From positions 124,001-188,000 of the forward strand of contig CAVTSX010000010.1 in assembly GCA_963737425.1 (NCBI GenBank): a DNA stretch of 64,000 nucleotides. The letters run 5' to 3'. Origin of the DNA: DASXRA01 sp963737425 (GTDB lineage: Bacteria > Actinomycetota > Actinomycetes > Mycobacteriales > Jatrophihabitantaceae). The notes below the pieces were generated by a model. That model searched no databases and had not been told where the DNA came from. It worked only from the letters and a program-made list of their open reading frames with translations. Made by a program: the position numbers and the translations under genes. Positions 34,058 through 43,783 of the stretch are shown one piece after another. The first letter of the stretch is position 1, and each line of letters opens with the position of its first letter.

Positions 34058-35686
34058 CTAGTCGGTGAGTTCGGCGTGTTTCTCGGACTCGGACTCGGCT
34101 GCCTCGAGTTCGTCGATCGCGGCCTGGATCTCAGCCTTCTCCTTTGCGGGGTAGAAGAAGCCGCGCAGGTAGGGGAGTCGCCCGGTGCCGAGCTGGTTCA
34201 TCCGCTTCGGTACCGCGCTTCCTTCGTAGGTGAGCACGCCGTGGCCGTGCTCGTCGACCGGACCGAGCGGCTGATGTACCTCGATGAACTCACCCGACGG
34301 CAGCCGCTTGATGATGCCGGTTTCGATGCCGTGCTCGAGCACCTCGCGGTCATGGCGTTGCAGCCCGAGGCAGAGCCGGTAGGTGACGACGTAGGCCAGC
34401 GGCGGCAGCACCAGCACCGCGATGCGGCCACCCCAGGTCATCGCGTTCAACGAGATGTCGAACGCCTTGGCGATCAGGTCGTTGCCACCGGACACGAACA
34501 GCACGAAGCAGAACGTCAGCGCCATCGCGCCGAGGCTGGTCCGCACCGGGACGTCGCGCGGGCGCTGCAGGAGGTTGTGCCTTGCTCGGTCCTTGGTCAG
34601 CTTCGCCTCGAGGAACGGGTACGCACCCGCCATGCCGATCAGCACGCCGGGCAACACGACAGTCGGCCAGAACAGCGCCGGAAGCGTGTGCCCCCATAGT
34701 CGGATCTCCCAGGACGGGAACAGACGGGTAGACCCGTCAAGCATCGCCATGTACCAGTCCGGCTGCGAGCCGGAGGAGACCTGCGCCGGGTTGTACGGGC
34801 CGAACAGCCACACCGGGTTGATCTGGGCGAGCCCGCCAAGGGCGGCGAGCAGGCCGAACACGATGAAGAAGAAGCCCGTGGCCTTGGTCGCAAAGGTCGG
34901 GAAGAACCGATGCCCGGCGACCACCTTCTCGGAGTTGCCCGGCCCTGGGAAGTCCGTGTGTTTCTGCCGGATCATGATCGCGAGGTGGGCGCCGATCAGC
35001 GCGGCCAGGATGGCCGGGATGAGCAGTACGTGCACGATGTAGAGGCGTCCGACGATCTCGGTGCCCGGGAACTCGCCGCCGAATACCAGGAATGACGTCC
35101 AGGTTCCGATCAGCGGAATCGACAAGATGATCGCGTCGGCAATACGCAGGCCGGTGCCCGACAAGAGGTCGTCAGGCAGCGAGTAGCCGGCGAACCCCTC
35201 GACGACGCCGAGCACGAGAAGCGTCAGGCCGATCAGCCAGTTGACCTCGCGAGGCTTGCGGAATGCGCCGGTGAAGAAGATCCGGCACATGTGGATCAGC
35301 ATCGCCGCGATGAACAACAACGCGGCCCAGTGGTGGATCTGCCGGATGACCAGGCCGCCGCGCACGTCGAAGGAGATGTGCAGCGTCGAGGCATAGGCCC
35401 GCGACATCTCGACGCCGCGAAGCGGCACGTAGCTGCCGTTGTAGATGACGTCGCCCATCGAGGCGTCGAAGAAGAACGACAGGTACGTGCCGGTGAGGAT
35501 GAGGACGATGAACGAGTACAGCGCGATCTCGCCCATCAGGAACGACCAGTGGTCAGGGAAGACCTTGTTCAGCTGCTTGCGCAACGGTGCAGCAAGGTGA
35601 AAGCGCTCCTCGAAGAACAGCGCCGTCTTGCCGGCCGGCGTGCGTGGGTTGCTGCCACGCCGCGCCGGAGCGTGTGTCGTGCTCAT
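34058..35686 (-). CDS. qcrB: Cytochrome bc1 complex cytochrome b subunit
   Basis: A 542-residue integral di-heme b subunit. QIHHWAALLFIAAMLIHM and GAHLAIMIRQKHTDFPG carry the heme-ligand His residues in helices B and D. The quinol-site region has PDW and a WGHTLPALFWP stretch. The long charged C-terminal tail (EAAESESEK) is typical for actinobacteria. It oxidises menaquinol in the bcc-aa3 supercomplex and is the target of Q203-type inhibitors in M. tuberculosis. It is the last gene of ctaE-qcrC-qcrA-qcrB, 61 bp after qcrA. Confidence 0.96.
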   Translation of the reverse strand: MSTTHAPARRGSNPRTPAGKTALFFEERFHLAAPLRKQLNKVFPDHWSFLMGEIALYSFIVLILTGTYLSFFFDASMGDVIYNGSYVPLRGVEMSRAYASTLHISFDVRGGLVIRQIHHWAALLFIAAMLIHMCRIFFTGAFRKPREVNWLIGLTLLVLGVVEGFAGYSLPDDLLSGTGLRIADAIILSIPLIGTWTSFLVFGGEFPGTEIVGRLYIVHVLLIPAILAALIGAHLAIMIRQKHTDFPGPGNSEKVVAGHRFFPTFATKATGFFFIVFGLLAALGGLAQINPVWLFGPYNPAQVSSGSQPDWYMAMLDGSTRLFPSWEIRLWGHTLPALFWPTVVLPGVLIGMAGAYPFLEAKLTKDRARHNLLQRPRDVPVRTSLGAMALTFCFVLFVSGGNDLIAKAFDISLNAMTWGGRIAVLVLPPLAYVVTYRLCLGLQRHDREVLEHGIETGIIKRLPSGEFIEVHQPLGPVDEHGHGVLTYEGSAVPKRMNQLGTGRLPYLRGFFYPAKEKAEIQAAIDELEAAESESEKHAELTD

Positions 35687-35747
35687 GCGCTCGCCTCCGA
35701 GTTGGCTCGCTTGCCTCGCCTAGCGAGAAGCCCGACGGATAACACAG

Positions 35748-36818
35748 TCATGAGCGCTCCCAGAAGCCCGGACCGATCGGCTCTTGGTAATCCTGCGGCG
35801 CGACGAAGTACTGCACACCGTCGACTACCTCGACAGCCAGCTTCAGTTTAGGCAGGCTGCGGGTCGCCGGGCCGAAGACCGGCTTGGCGTCCTCGAGGAC
35901 CTCGAACTGCGACTGGTGGCACGGGCACAGCAGGCGGGTGGTCTGCTGCTCGTACAGCGACGCTGGGCAGCCTGCGTGGGTGCAGATCTTCGAGTACGCG
36001 ACGAAGTCCTCCCAGCCCCAGCCTGCCTGTCCCTTGCGAGCCTTGATGAGCTTTCCCTGCCCGGGGCGAAGCCTGATGATCAGGGTCGGTGAGCTGGCCG
36101 ACTGAACCCCACCGGGCACCCCTGGGAACACGGTCTCCAGGCCGCCCGGCTGGATGTCGTTCGGGCTTACCCGCCGGCCGTCTGCGTAGACGATCGGGAT
36201 GCCGTTCGGGTGCTTCAGTGGCTCAGGCGCGAAAAGTGTGTGATCGAGCGTCTTGCCCGGCTTCTTGAGAAGCCCGCCAACCAGCGCGACGAGCGGCACC
36301 GTCGCAACGGCGCCTCCGGCGAGGGCGAGAGAGCGAACCAGCATCGATCGACGAGGCAGGCCGGTGTCGTTGATACCCGACATCAGCGTTGCGGCCGTCA
36401 TCACCTGCTCAGGGCCGTCCTCGGGCTCGTCATGGCGCTCCTGCACGAGCTCTTCTTCGGGCATGAGCCACTTGGCCCACAGGATGGCGCCGATGCCGAC
36501 CAGGGCGAGCATCAAGCCGAGCAGGCCGCCGAGCAGGGGGGTGTAGAAACGGAAGTTCTGTCCGTGACCGGGCGTCTTATACCGGTACGGGACGGCGACG
36601 AACACCACGATGAATGCCAAGCCGGCGAGTGCCGACAGCACGAACATGGCGGACACCGTCCGCTCGGAACGCTTCTCCGCGTTGGTGCCCGGAACCGGGA
36701 ACTGGTCGCGGCGGTGAACGACGTGAACGCCGTCTTCCTCCGCGCCGGCGATCATCGCCTGCTCGGTCGTCATCGCGCGGAGCTCGTCCTCCGTGTGGGG
36801 AGGGTTGGGGCCGCTCAC
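35748..36818 (-). CDS. qcrA: Rieske iron-sulfur subunit of the cytochrome bc1 complex
   Basis: A 356-residue actinobacterial QcrA with three membrane segments rather than one. The [2Fe-2S] motifs are CTHAGCPASL and CPCHQSQF. A Tat-type sequence LPRRSMLVRSLALAGG precedes the last helix, so Sec and Tat probably cooperate in insertion. I placed the start at GTG 36818, overlapping the qcrC TGA (GTGA), with GGAG upstream; GTG 36836 is possible. It transfers electrons from quinol to QcrC. Confidence 0.95.
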   Translation of the reverse strand: MSGPNPPHTEDELRAMTTEQAMIAGAEEDGVHVVHRRDQFPVPGTNAEKRSERTVSAMFVLSALAGLAFIVVFVAVPYRYKTPGHGQNFRFYTPLLGGLLGLMLALVGIGAILWAKWLMPEEELVQERHDEPEDGPEQVMTAATLMSGINDTGLPRRSMLVRSLALAGGAVATVPLVALVGGLLKKPGKTLDHTLFAPEPLKHPNGIPIVYADGRRVSPNDIQPGGLETVFPGVPGGVQSASSPTLIIRLRPGQGKLIKARKGQAGWGWEDFVAYSKICTHAGCPASLYEQQTTRLLCPCHQSQFEVLEDAKPVFGPATRSLPKLKLAVEVVDGVQYFVAPQDYQEPIGPGFWERS

Positions 36819-37768
36819 GTCTTTGCTCCGATCCACAAGATGACGATCATGATCGCGCCGATGCCGAGAACCCAGATCACCAGCCCCTCCGACACCGGGC
36901 CGATGCGGTCGAGGCCGTTGCCGCCAGGGTTCTTCGACTCGTACAGCGTTCTGATGTAGGTGATGATCTCGCGCTTCTGGTCCGGTGTCAGCTGGTTGTC
37001 GTTGAACACCGGCATGTTCTCGGGGCCGCTGAGCATGGCCGCGTAGATCTGCCTCTCAGTGGCGTCGCGCAGGCTCGGCGCGCTCTTACCGGCCGAGAGG
37101 GGAGCGCCGGCGCCGGTGACGCCGTGGCACTGCCCGCAGTTGAGTCGGAACAGGTCGCCGCCGGCGGCCAGCCGGTCGTCGCCGACGCGCAGGCTGCCCT
37201 CGGGCAGCATCGGACCGCCGCCGAAGGACTGGACGTAGGCGCCGAGTTGCTCAATCTCCTTCTCGGTGAACTTCGGGGCCTTGCGGGTCTCGACCGCTCC
37301 CTGCGCAGCGGCGGGCATCCGGCCGGTGCTGACCTGGAAGTACACCGCCGCCGACCCGACGCCGATCAGCGATGGGCCGCGGTCGTTGACGCCCTGCAGG
37401 TTCGCGCCGTGGCAGGTGATGCACGAGGTGTTGAACAACTGCCGGCCGGCGTCGATGTCGGCCTGGCTCGTCGTCGTGTCGTCGGCGCCGGAGGACGAGG
37501 CGAAAAGTGTGTACGCGCCGCCCACGGCGCCCAGCGCCACCATGAGCACGAGGCCGCCGGCCAGCCGGCGTCGCCAGACCGGACGTGCCGTGCGTGCCCG
37601 CACTGTCAGCTTGTGTTCCCGGCGGGCCTTGCGCTCGGCTACGTGTTCGGCGTCGGCACCGGTCTCTGGGACGGCATGGTCAAATCCCAGCTCGTCGACG
37701 TCGAGGTCTTCGTTCACGGACGTCCCTTCTCGGGCGGTCTGCTGGCCGCGCTCGGATGAGCCGCTCAT
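36815..37768 (-). CDS. qcrC: Di-heme cytochrome c subunit of the bc1 complex
   Basis: A 317-residue membrane-anchored cytochrome with two heme-c motifs, CITCHG and CGQCHG, each in a cytochrome c fold. An N-terminal membrane helix (about 55-75) and a C-terminal helix anchor it. In actinobacteria it replaces soluble cytochrome c and passes electrons directly to CtaC. ATG 37768 overlaps the ctaE stop (ATGA). A longer upstream frame exists but is spurious. Confidence 0.95.
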   Translation of the reverse strand: MSGSSERGQQTAREGTSVNEDLDVDELGFDHAVPETGADAEHVAERKARREHKLTVRARTARPVWRRRLAGGLVLMVALGAVGGAYTLFASSSGADDTTTSQADIDAGRQLFNTSCITCHGANLQGVNDRGPSLIGVGSAAVYFQVSTGRMPAAAQGAVETRKAPKFTEKEIEQLGAYVQSFGGGPMLPEGSLRVGDDRLAAGGDLFRLNCGQCHGVTGAGAPLSAGKSAPSLRDATERQIYAAMLSGPENMPVFNDNQLTPDQKREIITYIRTLYESKNPGGNGLDRIGPVSEGLVIWVLGIGAIMIVILWIGAKT

Positions 37769-38388
37769 CGGATCAGGTAGATGGTGGCGAACAGGCCGAT
37801 CCACACCACGTCGACGAAGTGCCAGTAATACGAAACGACGATGGCGGCAGTTGCCTGCGCCGGTGTGAACCGCCCGAGCGTGGTGCGGATCAGGTAGAAG
37901 ATGAATGCCAGCAGCCCGCCGATGACGTGCAGGCCGTGAAAGCCCGTGGTCAGGTAGAACACCGAGCCGTAGCCGGTGCGCGAGATCGTGTTCCCGTCGC
38001 CGACCTGCATGCGGTACTCGTTCGCCTGGCCGAGCACGAACGCGAGCCCGAGGATGAACGTGAAGGTGAACCAGCGGCGAAGCTTGAAGACATCGCCCTT
38101 CTCGGCGGCGAACACGCCCCACTGGCAGGTGAAGCTCGACGCCACCAGGATGATCGTGAACGGCAGGGCGTAGCTGATGGAGAGCTTGATCGGCTCGCCG
38201 TCGGGCAGGTGCATCGGCCAGTCGTTGGAGTGCACCGACCGCATCGTGAAGTACATGGCGAACAGGCCGGCGAAGAACATGAGCTCGCTCGAGAGCCACA
38301 CGATGGTGCCGACGCTAACCAGGTTCGGACGCGTCAGGGAGTGCACCCTGCTGGACTCGAAGCTGGGCGCGCTGGCTGTCGAGGTCAC
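37765..38388 (-). CDS. ctaE: Cytochrome c oxidase subunit III
   Basis: A 207-residue subunit III with five predicted membrane segments. GTIVWLSSELMFFAGLFAMYF, LTTGFHGLHVIGG and SYYWHFVDVVWIGLFA are typical. It heads the minus-strand operon ctaE-qcrC-qcrA-qcrB. The start is GTG 38388. The 123 bp upstream separate it from a divergent receiver-like gene. ctaD (subunit I) is not in the window. Confidence 0.95.
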   Translation of the reverse strand: MTSTASAPSFESSRVHSLTRPNLVSVGTIVWLSSELMFFAGLFAMYFTMRSVHSNDWPMHLPDGEPIKLSISYALPFTIILVASSFTCQWGVFAAEKGDVFKLRRWFTFTFILGLAFVLGQANEYRMQVGDGNTISRTGYGSVFYLTTGFHGLHVIGGLLAFIFYLIRTTLGRFTPAQATAAIVVSYYWHFVDVVWIGLFATIYLIR

Positions 38389-38511
38389 GATCGCATTATG
38401 TCGTGGCCGGTAGCCGCTGATTCGCCGGGGTGGCCTTGAGAAGACGCGTGTCGCGATTGGCCGGCCGACCGCCGCAGCACGGCTGCCACGGCCCGCCGAT
38501 ACGATGCCCGC

Positions 38512-38934
38512 ATGACCGCAGCGTCGTCGGATCGGGTCACCGTCATCGTCTACAGCAACCTGGCCGAGGTTCGTGCCCAGGTTCGCACCGCGGTAGGGCG
38601 GCGTCCAGCCCCCGACACCCCGCGAATCGACTGGATCGAGTGCGACACGAGCGCACAGGCCGTCGGGCAGATAGACCTCGGTGAGATCGACCTCGTGATC
38701 CTTGACGGCGAGGCCCAGCCGACCGGGGGGATGGGCCTCGCGCGGCAGTTCAAGTACGAGATCGACGACTGCCCGCCGATCATCGTGCTGGTGGCCCGTA
38801 AGGACGACGGCTGGCTGGCCAGCTGGTCGCTGGCCGACGGCGTGATCAGCCGCCCGCTCGATCCGGTTACTGCGGCCGAGGTGGTGGCCGACCAGTTGCG
38901 AAAGCGGATCTCGGGCATTCCCGTCGTGCGCTGA
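38512..38934 (+). CDS. Receiver-like (CheY-fold) protein of unknown function
   Basis: A 140-residue single-domain protein. IDLVILDGEAQPTGGMGLAR resembles the phosphorylation loop of response regulators, with Asp at about 62, and PPIIVLVARKDD resembles the following strand. No DNA-binding domain or partner kinase is next to it. It could be an atypical receiver. It lies 15 bp before trpD, so co-transcription is likely. Confidence 0.75.
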   Translation: MTAASSDRVTVIVYSNLAEVRAQVRTAVGRRPAPDTPRIDWIECDTSAQAVGQIDLGEIDLVILDGEAQPTGGMGLARQFKYEIDDCPPIIVLVARKDDGWLASWSLADGVISRPLDPVTAAEVVADQLRKRISGIPVVR

Positions 38935-38948
38935 GCCGGCCGCTGGCT

Positions 38949-40022
38949 ATGGCCGATCAACGCGAACCGCCCGCCCACAATTGGCCTGCTGTCCTTGGCG
39001 TGCTCATGCGCGGCGACGCGCTCGACACCACGGCAGCAGCATGGGCGATGGACGAGATCATGGCCGGCGAGGCCACGTCGGCCCAGCTCGCCGCGTTCGT
39101 CGTGCTGCTACGGGCCAAGGGCGAGACCCCTGACGAGCTGACCGGCCTGGTGCAGGGAATGCGCGATCGGGCCACCCCGGTGGTGGTGGCGGGGCCGGCG
39201 GTCGACGTCGTCGGCACCGGGGGCGATCTCGCCCATACCGTCAACATCACGACGATGGCCGCCCTTGTTGTGGCCGGCACCGGTCGCCAGGTCGTCAAGC
39301 ACGGCAACAGGAGCGCCTCGTCGCAATGCGGTTCGGCTGACGTCCTCGAAGAGTTGGGCGTCGTGATCGATCTGGGCGCCGAGGAGGTAGCCACAACGGC
39401 CGCCGAGGTCGGCATCGGATTCTGTTTCGCTCCGGTCTTTCATCGTGGGATGCGCCACGCCGGGCCGGCACGGCGAGAGATCGGCGTGCCGACGGTGTTC
39501 AACGTGCTCGGACCGCTCACGAACCCAGCCCGCCCGGCGGCGTCAGCAGTCGGATGCGCCGATCGCCGGATGGCGCCCTTGATGGCCGAGGTGTTCGCGC
39601 GCCGCGGCGACACAGCGCTGGTCTTTCGCGGCGACGACGGCCTCGACGAGCTCACCACGACGACGACGTCGAGTGCGTGGCTGGCAGCCCACGCCACCGT
39701 GCGAGAGACGAGCATCGACCCGAAATACTTCGGGCTCGCTGCCGCGACAACCGAGCAGTTGCGTGGCGGCGATCGCGCGTACAACGCCAATGTCGTACGC
39801 GAGGTTCTCGCCGGTGGTGGACGTGGCGTCCGCGATGCCGTCCTGCTCAACGCGGCGGCCGCGATTGCCGTCTACGACGGGATTGACGGATCGTCCACCC
39901 TGCATGACCTGATCGCGAAGGGCATCGACGAAGGCCGCCGGGCGATCGACTCCAGTGCGGCATCGGCTCTGCTTGCGCGTTGGGTCGATTCCAGCCAACG
40001 GCTGCGCGCGTCGCGGCGTTGA
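38949..40022 (+). CDS. trpD: Anthranilate phosphoribosyltransferase
   Basis: A 357-residue enzyme for the second step of tryptophan synthesis, transferring phosphoribose from PRPP to anthranilate. The PRPP motif GTGGDLAHTVNIT, KHGNRSASSQCGSADVLEELG and FAPVFHRGMRHAGPARREIG are all present. It corresponds to the trpD beside ctaE in M. tuberculosis (Rv2192c). No other trp genes lie here. The 147 bp after its stop hold no recognisable signal. Confidence 0.95.
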   Translation: MADQREPPAHNWPAVLGVLMRGDALDTTAAAWAMDEIMAGEATSAQLAAFVVLLRAKGETPDELTGLVQGMRDRATPVVVAGPAVDVVGTGGDLAHTVNITTMAALVVAGTGRQVVKHGNRSASSQCGSADVLEELGVVIDLGAEEVATTAAEVGIGFCFAPVFHRGMRHAGPARREIGVPTVFNVLGPLTNPARPAASAVGCADRRMAPLMAEVFARRGDTALVFRGDDGLDELTTTTTSSAWLAAHATVRETSIDPKYFGLAAATTEQLRGGDRAYNANVVREVLAGGGRGVRDAVLLNAAAAIAVYDGIDGSSTLHDLIAKGIDEGRRAIDSSAASALLARWVDSSQRLRASRR

Positions 40023-40169
40023 TGCCTGCGACATCTGCAGGCTCCTTGCCCGCGTCCACGATCAACCGAAGCGCCTGGCGGCCGTGCGCCTCGCGGGGGG
40101 TAAGTGCCCACCTGCGGCACTCCTGCCCAGCTGTCGAGGCGTTGTGGCCACCGCCCGGTTCATACCCAG

Positions 40170-40457
40170 CTAGTCGGCGGACTCGACGCCGATCGAGAAA
40201 GCTGCGTCGAGATCGTGGCGCGAATAGGCCCGAAACGCGATGTGCGTGTCGGTGTGCAGAACGCCGTCGACCTTCGACAGCGCCCCGGCAATGACCTCGG
40301 CGACCTGGTCGAACTCGCGCACCCGAACGAGCGCGATCAGATCGACGTCGCCGGCGACGGAATAGACCTCGCTCACCCCGTCCAGGTCCGCGATGCGCTG
40401 CGCCACCTCAGGGATCTTGTCTGCCTCGACGGACACCATGACGATCGCCGTGATCAT
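40170..40457 (-). CDS. Lrp/AsnC ligand-binding (RAM) domain protein
   Basis: A 95-residue stand-alone RAM domain: MITAIVMVSVEADKIPE, DLDGVSEVYSVAGDVDLIALVRV and VLHTDTHIAFRAYS. The helix-turn-helix half of Lrp/AsnC regulators is missing, and this short form is common in actinobacteria. It may sense an amino acid and act through a partner regulator. ATG 40457 fits the family; ATG 40466 is an alternative. It converges with trpD, and an amino-acid link is only suggestive. Confidence 0.85.
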   Translation of the reverse strand: MITAIVMVSVEADKIPEVAQRIADLDGVSEVYSVAGDVDLIALVRVREFDQVAEVIAGALSKVDGVLHTDTHIAFRAYSRHDLDAAFSIGVESAD

Positions 40458-40535
40458 GCGCCTCATCGTAGGGGGACGGGCGCTCGGTTCAGCGAGACCG
40501 GCCGATTTCTCCTGTGCGGGAGAGCGGATCAGCAC

Positions 40536-42311
40536 TCAGGCCGACGCCCGGGCCGGCCGGCTGGCTATCGGTAGCCGGCGCCGATCGGCGAACGGGTCGG
40601 CGGCCAGACCTGCCGCGTCCGCTGCGAGAAAGGCACGCTGCGCACCGGCGCCGAATGCCGGCAGCGCCCACGGAACTGAGGTCTGCACGAGCCGGCTGCC
40701 CGGCGCCTCGAGCCAGCGCAGCACGCATTCGACCTCTTCGGCGAGCGCCTCGCGTAGCGGCCCCGGCCCGGGCGCGACGGTGTCGGACGTTGCGAGCAGC
40801 GCCCCGATCACCGGCCACGGCGGCGTGCCGCGCGGGGCCACCGCGGCGCCGGCGAGGCGGCCGTAGCGCACCACGGCGATCTCCCAGCCGCCGTCGTCGT
40901 CAGGCCGCGCGGCGACGAGCTCGCTGATCGAGGTGAGCGCAGACAGTCGTTGCATGCGAGCGCAGGACCGTACCAGCGCGGCGATTCGATCGCGGACGAC
41001 AGCGGCGTGTTCGAAGCGCTGCACGGCGGAAAGGTCAGCGAGCCTGCGCCGTAGCGGGTCGACCAACGGCCGGATGTCGCCTGCGAGCGCCACCCGAACC
41101 CGCTCGACCATCGCGTCGTATTCGTGCGGTGACGTGCCGCCGTCGCACGGTGCAGAACAGCGGCCGATGCCGGCCAGGACGCACGCGGCACGCACGATCC
41201 GGCGCAGGGACAGCCGATCGCTGCATTGGCGTAACGGCACCGCGTCGTGAATCGCGTCGCGCACCGTCTCGGCCTGGCGCCGGGAGCGGAGCGGGCCGAG
41301 GTAGGTCGCGGTGTCGTCGCGTATCTCGGCCACGATTGACAGTCGCGGGAACGGCTCGACGGTGAGCTTGAGCCACATGGCGCGCTCGGGGAACTTGGAG
41401 CGCCGGTTGTAGCGCGGCTTGTACGCGGCAATCAGGCGAAGCTCGCGCACCTGCGCCTCGAGCGCGTGCGCGCACTCGATGGGATCGACGCGTTCGGCCA
41501 GGCCGATCATCTCGCCCATGCGAGTGCGGGTCTCGCTGGCCACGAAGTACTGGCGAACCCGGGCACGCAGGTTGCGACTGGTGCCGACATAGAGCGCAGT
41601 TCCCTGCGCGTCGCGAAACACATAGACCCCGGGCCGGGCCGGCAGGTGATCGGCCAGGTGCCGCTTGCGCCGCTGCGCGTCGGACACCTGCGCGGTGAAC
41701 GCTCGCAGTTCCGGCAACGACTGGACGCCCAGACTGCCCAGCCGGTCGAGCAGGCCGTGCAGCACGTCGACGGTGGCCCGCGCGTCGGCGAGGGCGCGGT
41801 GCACCGGTTCAGTGCCCGCGTGGAAGAAATGGGCCAGCGTGCCGAGCTTGCAGTTGGGCACTTCGTCGCGGGTCAGAACCCGCCGGGCGAGAACCGCGGT
41901 GTCGACCACGGCGAATCTCGGCCAGGCGAGATCGTGCGCCGTGCAGGCGGTACGCAGGAAACCGACATCGAACGGTGCGTTGTGCGCGACCAGCACGCTG
42001 CCTCTGGCGAATTCGAGAAACGACGGCAGGACCGCCTCGATGCGCGGTGACGCCGAGACCATGGAATCGGTGATGCCGGTGAGCACACTGACGAACGGAG
42101 CAATCGGGACGCCGGGGTCGATGAGGGTCTGAAATTCGCCGATGACCTCGCCGGTACGGACCTTCACCGCGCCGATCTCGGTGATCGAGTCAGATGCCGC
42201 GGCGCCACCGGTCGTCTCGAGGTCGACGACGGTGAAGGTGGTGTCGCGCAATGGCTCGTCGAGCTCGTCGAAGCTCGGCTGAACGAACATCCGCGCGGGT
42301 GCGGAACTCAC
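40536..42311 (-). CDS. DEDDh exonuclease fused to UvrC-like GIY-YIG domain
   Basis: A 591-residue fusion. The N-terminal DnaQ-type exonuclease (about 20-190) has VVDLETTGG, LVAHNAPFDVGFL and HRALADARATVD for two-metal catalysis. A GIY-YIG nuclease domain follows (about 220-300), with PGVYVFRDAQGTALYVGTSRNLRARVRQYF. A UvrC-like C-terminal part has RCSAPCDG. No helix-hairpin-helix tail is visible. The homologue is Rv2191. A role in DNA repair is likely. The start is uncertain: GTG 42311 chosen, ATG 42290 possible. Confidence 0.9.
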   Translation of the reverse strand: MSSAPARMFVQPSFDELDEPLRDTTFTVVDLETTGGAAASDSITEIGAVKVRTGEVIGEFQTLIDPGVPIAPFVSVLTGITDSMVSASPRIEAVLPSFLEFARGSVLVAHNAPFDVGFLRTACTAHDLAWPRFAVVDTAVLARRVLTRDEVPNCKLGTLAHFFHAGTEPVHRALADARATVDVLHGLLDRLGSLGVQSLPELRAFTAQVSDAQRRKRHLADHLPARPGVYVFRDAQGTALYVGTSRNLRARVRQYFVASETRTRMGEMIGLAERVDPIECAHALEAQVRELRLIAAYKPRYNRRSKFPERAMWLKLTVEPFPRLSIVAEIRDDTATYLGPLRSRRQAETVRDAIHDAVPLRQCSDRLSLRRIVRAACVLAGIGRCSAPCDGGTSPHEYDAMVERVRVALAGDIRPLVDPLRRRLADLSAVQRFEHAAVVRDRIAALVRSCARMQRLSALTSISELVAARPDDDGGWEIAVVRYGRLAGAAVAPRGTPPWPVIGALLATSDTVAPGPGPLREALAEEVECVLRWLEAPGSRLVQTSVPWALPAFGAGAQRAFLAADAAGLAADPFADRRRLPIASRPARASA

Positions 42312-42383
42312 AAGGCGGACGCTAGGCCGGGGGTCTGACCAAATCACGTCGCCTCGCCGCCGCGGCGACGTAACCTTCGCGAG

Positions 42384-43703
42384 GTGAGCAGCGCACAGGT
42401 GGATCAGGGCGGCGGCCCGGCCGACGCCCTGAGCGAGCCCGTACGCCAGCAGCTGATCACGATCGGCGCCGAGCTCGTGGGAAAGTTGGCAGCCGAGGAT
42501 CTTCCCCCGTCGCTACGACCCGTCGCGCGATTCACCCCGGCGAAGCGGGCGCGACTCGGCGGCATGATGATCGCGGCGGCGCTGGATGCAGACGATGCCT
42601 TTCGCGCGCGGGTCGCCGAAGCGGTCGGGCAGGCCTCACCAGACCTGGCCGAGGCCGTACGCACTGGCGCTTCGACCATCGCGTCTGATCCGGTCGACAC
42701 CGCGGTGGTCGCCTACCTGCTCCGCCCGGACGGCTGGCAGGGCATCATCGCGCAGGCGAACGCACGATTGGTCGCAGAACGCGAGAACTCCGGAGCGGCG
42801 CAGAGCGCGGCCGCGCTGTCGCGCATGCGTGGCGAGATCGCCGAGCTGAAGTCCCAGCTGCGCGCCGAGGTCGCGCAGGGCAAGACCGCGGCAAGCGCCG
42901 CGGCGGCGGCGGCGCAAGAGGAATTGGCTGATCTGCGCAAACAATTGCGCGCGCGTATCGGTGAGCTGCGCGCCGCGCAGCGCGAACGAGATCAGGCTGT
43001 CGAGGCTGCGGCCGAGGCGGCGCGTCAGGTGTCGGCGGCCGAAGCGGCCCGAGAGGCAGAGGCGCGTCGCAGCCGAAGCCGGATCACCGAACTCGAGCGG
43101 GCCGTCGAGTCCGCCCGCCGGGCGGCCCGAACCGATCGCGACGTGGACGTCGCACGGTTGGCCCTGCTCGTCGATGCGATGACCGAGGCGGCCGCCGGCG
43201 TGCGGCGCGAGCTCTCGTTGCCGGCGCCGACTCTTCGCCCGGCCGACACCGTCGCTTCGGCCGACGCGATCCCGCGACAACGGTCCGCGGACGGGCCGGC
43301 AGCCCTGGACGGTTTGCTGCGGTTGCCCAATGTCCATCTCATCGTCGATGGCTACAACGTGACGAAGACCGGTTACGGCGAGCTTGCCCTCGCCGACCAG
43401 CGTGTCCGCCTGCTGAGCGCACTGGCCGCGCTGGCCGCCCGTTCGGGCGCCGAGATCACGGTGGCCTTCGACGGCGGCCGTCGCCCGCCCAGCGCGCCGC
43501 CGACCCCGCGCGGTGTCCGGGTGCTGTTCAGCCTGCCGGATGAGATCGCCGACGACCTGATCCGCCGGCTGGTCGACGCCGAGCCGGTGGGCCGTTCGCT
43601 GGTGGTGGTGTCGTCGGATCGCCAGGTCGCGCTCGATGTCGCCCGGGCCGGGGCATGGACGGCCGACTCATCGGTCTTGCTCGCCCGTTTAGGGCAAATG
43701 TGA
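42384..43703 (+). CDS. NYN-domain (PIN-like) ribonuclease with coiled coil
   Basis: A 439-residue protein. The N-terminal 130 residues are helical, then comes a long Ala/Glu/Arg coiled coil (about 140-260), and the C-terminal NYN domain (about 310-439) has HLIVDGYNVTKTGYGELAL, VAFDGGRRPPSAP and VVVSSDRQVALD. These match YacP/Rae1-like RNases and supply the acidic metal site. It probably cleaves RNA. GTG 42384 is divergent from the DEDDh-UvrC gene. A four-cysteine miniprotein follows. Confidence 0.88.
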   Translation: MSSAQVDQGGGPADALSEPVRQQLITIGAELVGKLAAEDLPPSLRPVARFTPAKRARLGGMMIAAALDADDAFRARVAEAVGQASPDLAEAVRTGASTIASDPVDTAVVAYLLRPDGWQGIIAQANARLVAERENSGAAQSAAALSRMRGEIAELKSQLRAEVAQGKTAASAAAAAAQEELADLRKQLRARIGELRAAQRERDQAVEAAAEAARQVSAAEAAREAEARRSRSRITELERAVESARRAARTDRDVDVARLALLVDAMTEAAAGVRRELSLPAPTLRPADTVASADAIPRQRSADGPAALDGLLRLPNVHLIVDGYNVTKTGYGELALADQRVRLLSALAALAARSGAEITVAFDGGRRPPSAPPTPRGVRVLFSLPDEIADDLIRRLVDAEPVGRSLVVVSSDRQVALDVARAGAWTADSSVLLARLGQM

Positions 43704-43783
43704 CACGCGGGAAGAAAAAAAATTGTCGGACCCCGTCCCTAACCTGCGCCCATAAACAGCGAGTAAACGGTGGAGGCGAGATC

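Noticed and set aside
40536..42311. DEDDh-GIY-YIG fusion as a novel nuclease.
   Set aside because: The same fusion is known in M. tuberculosis (Rv2191) and other actinobacteria.
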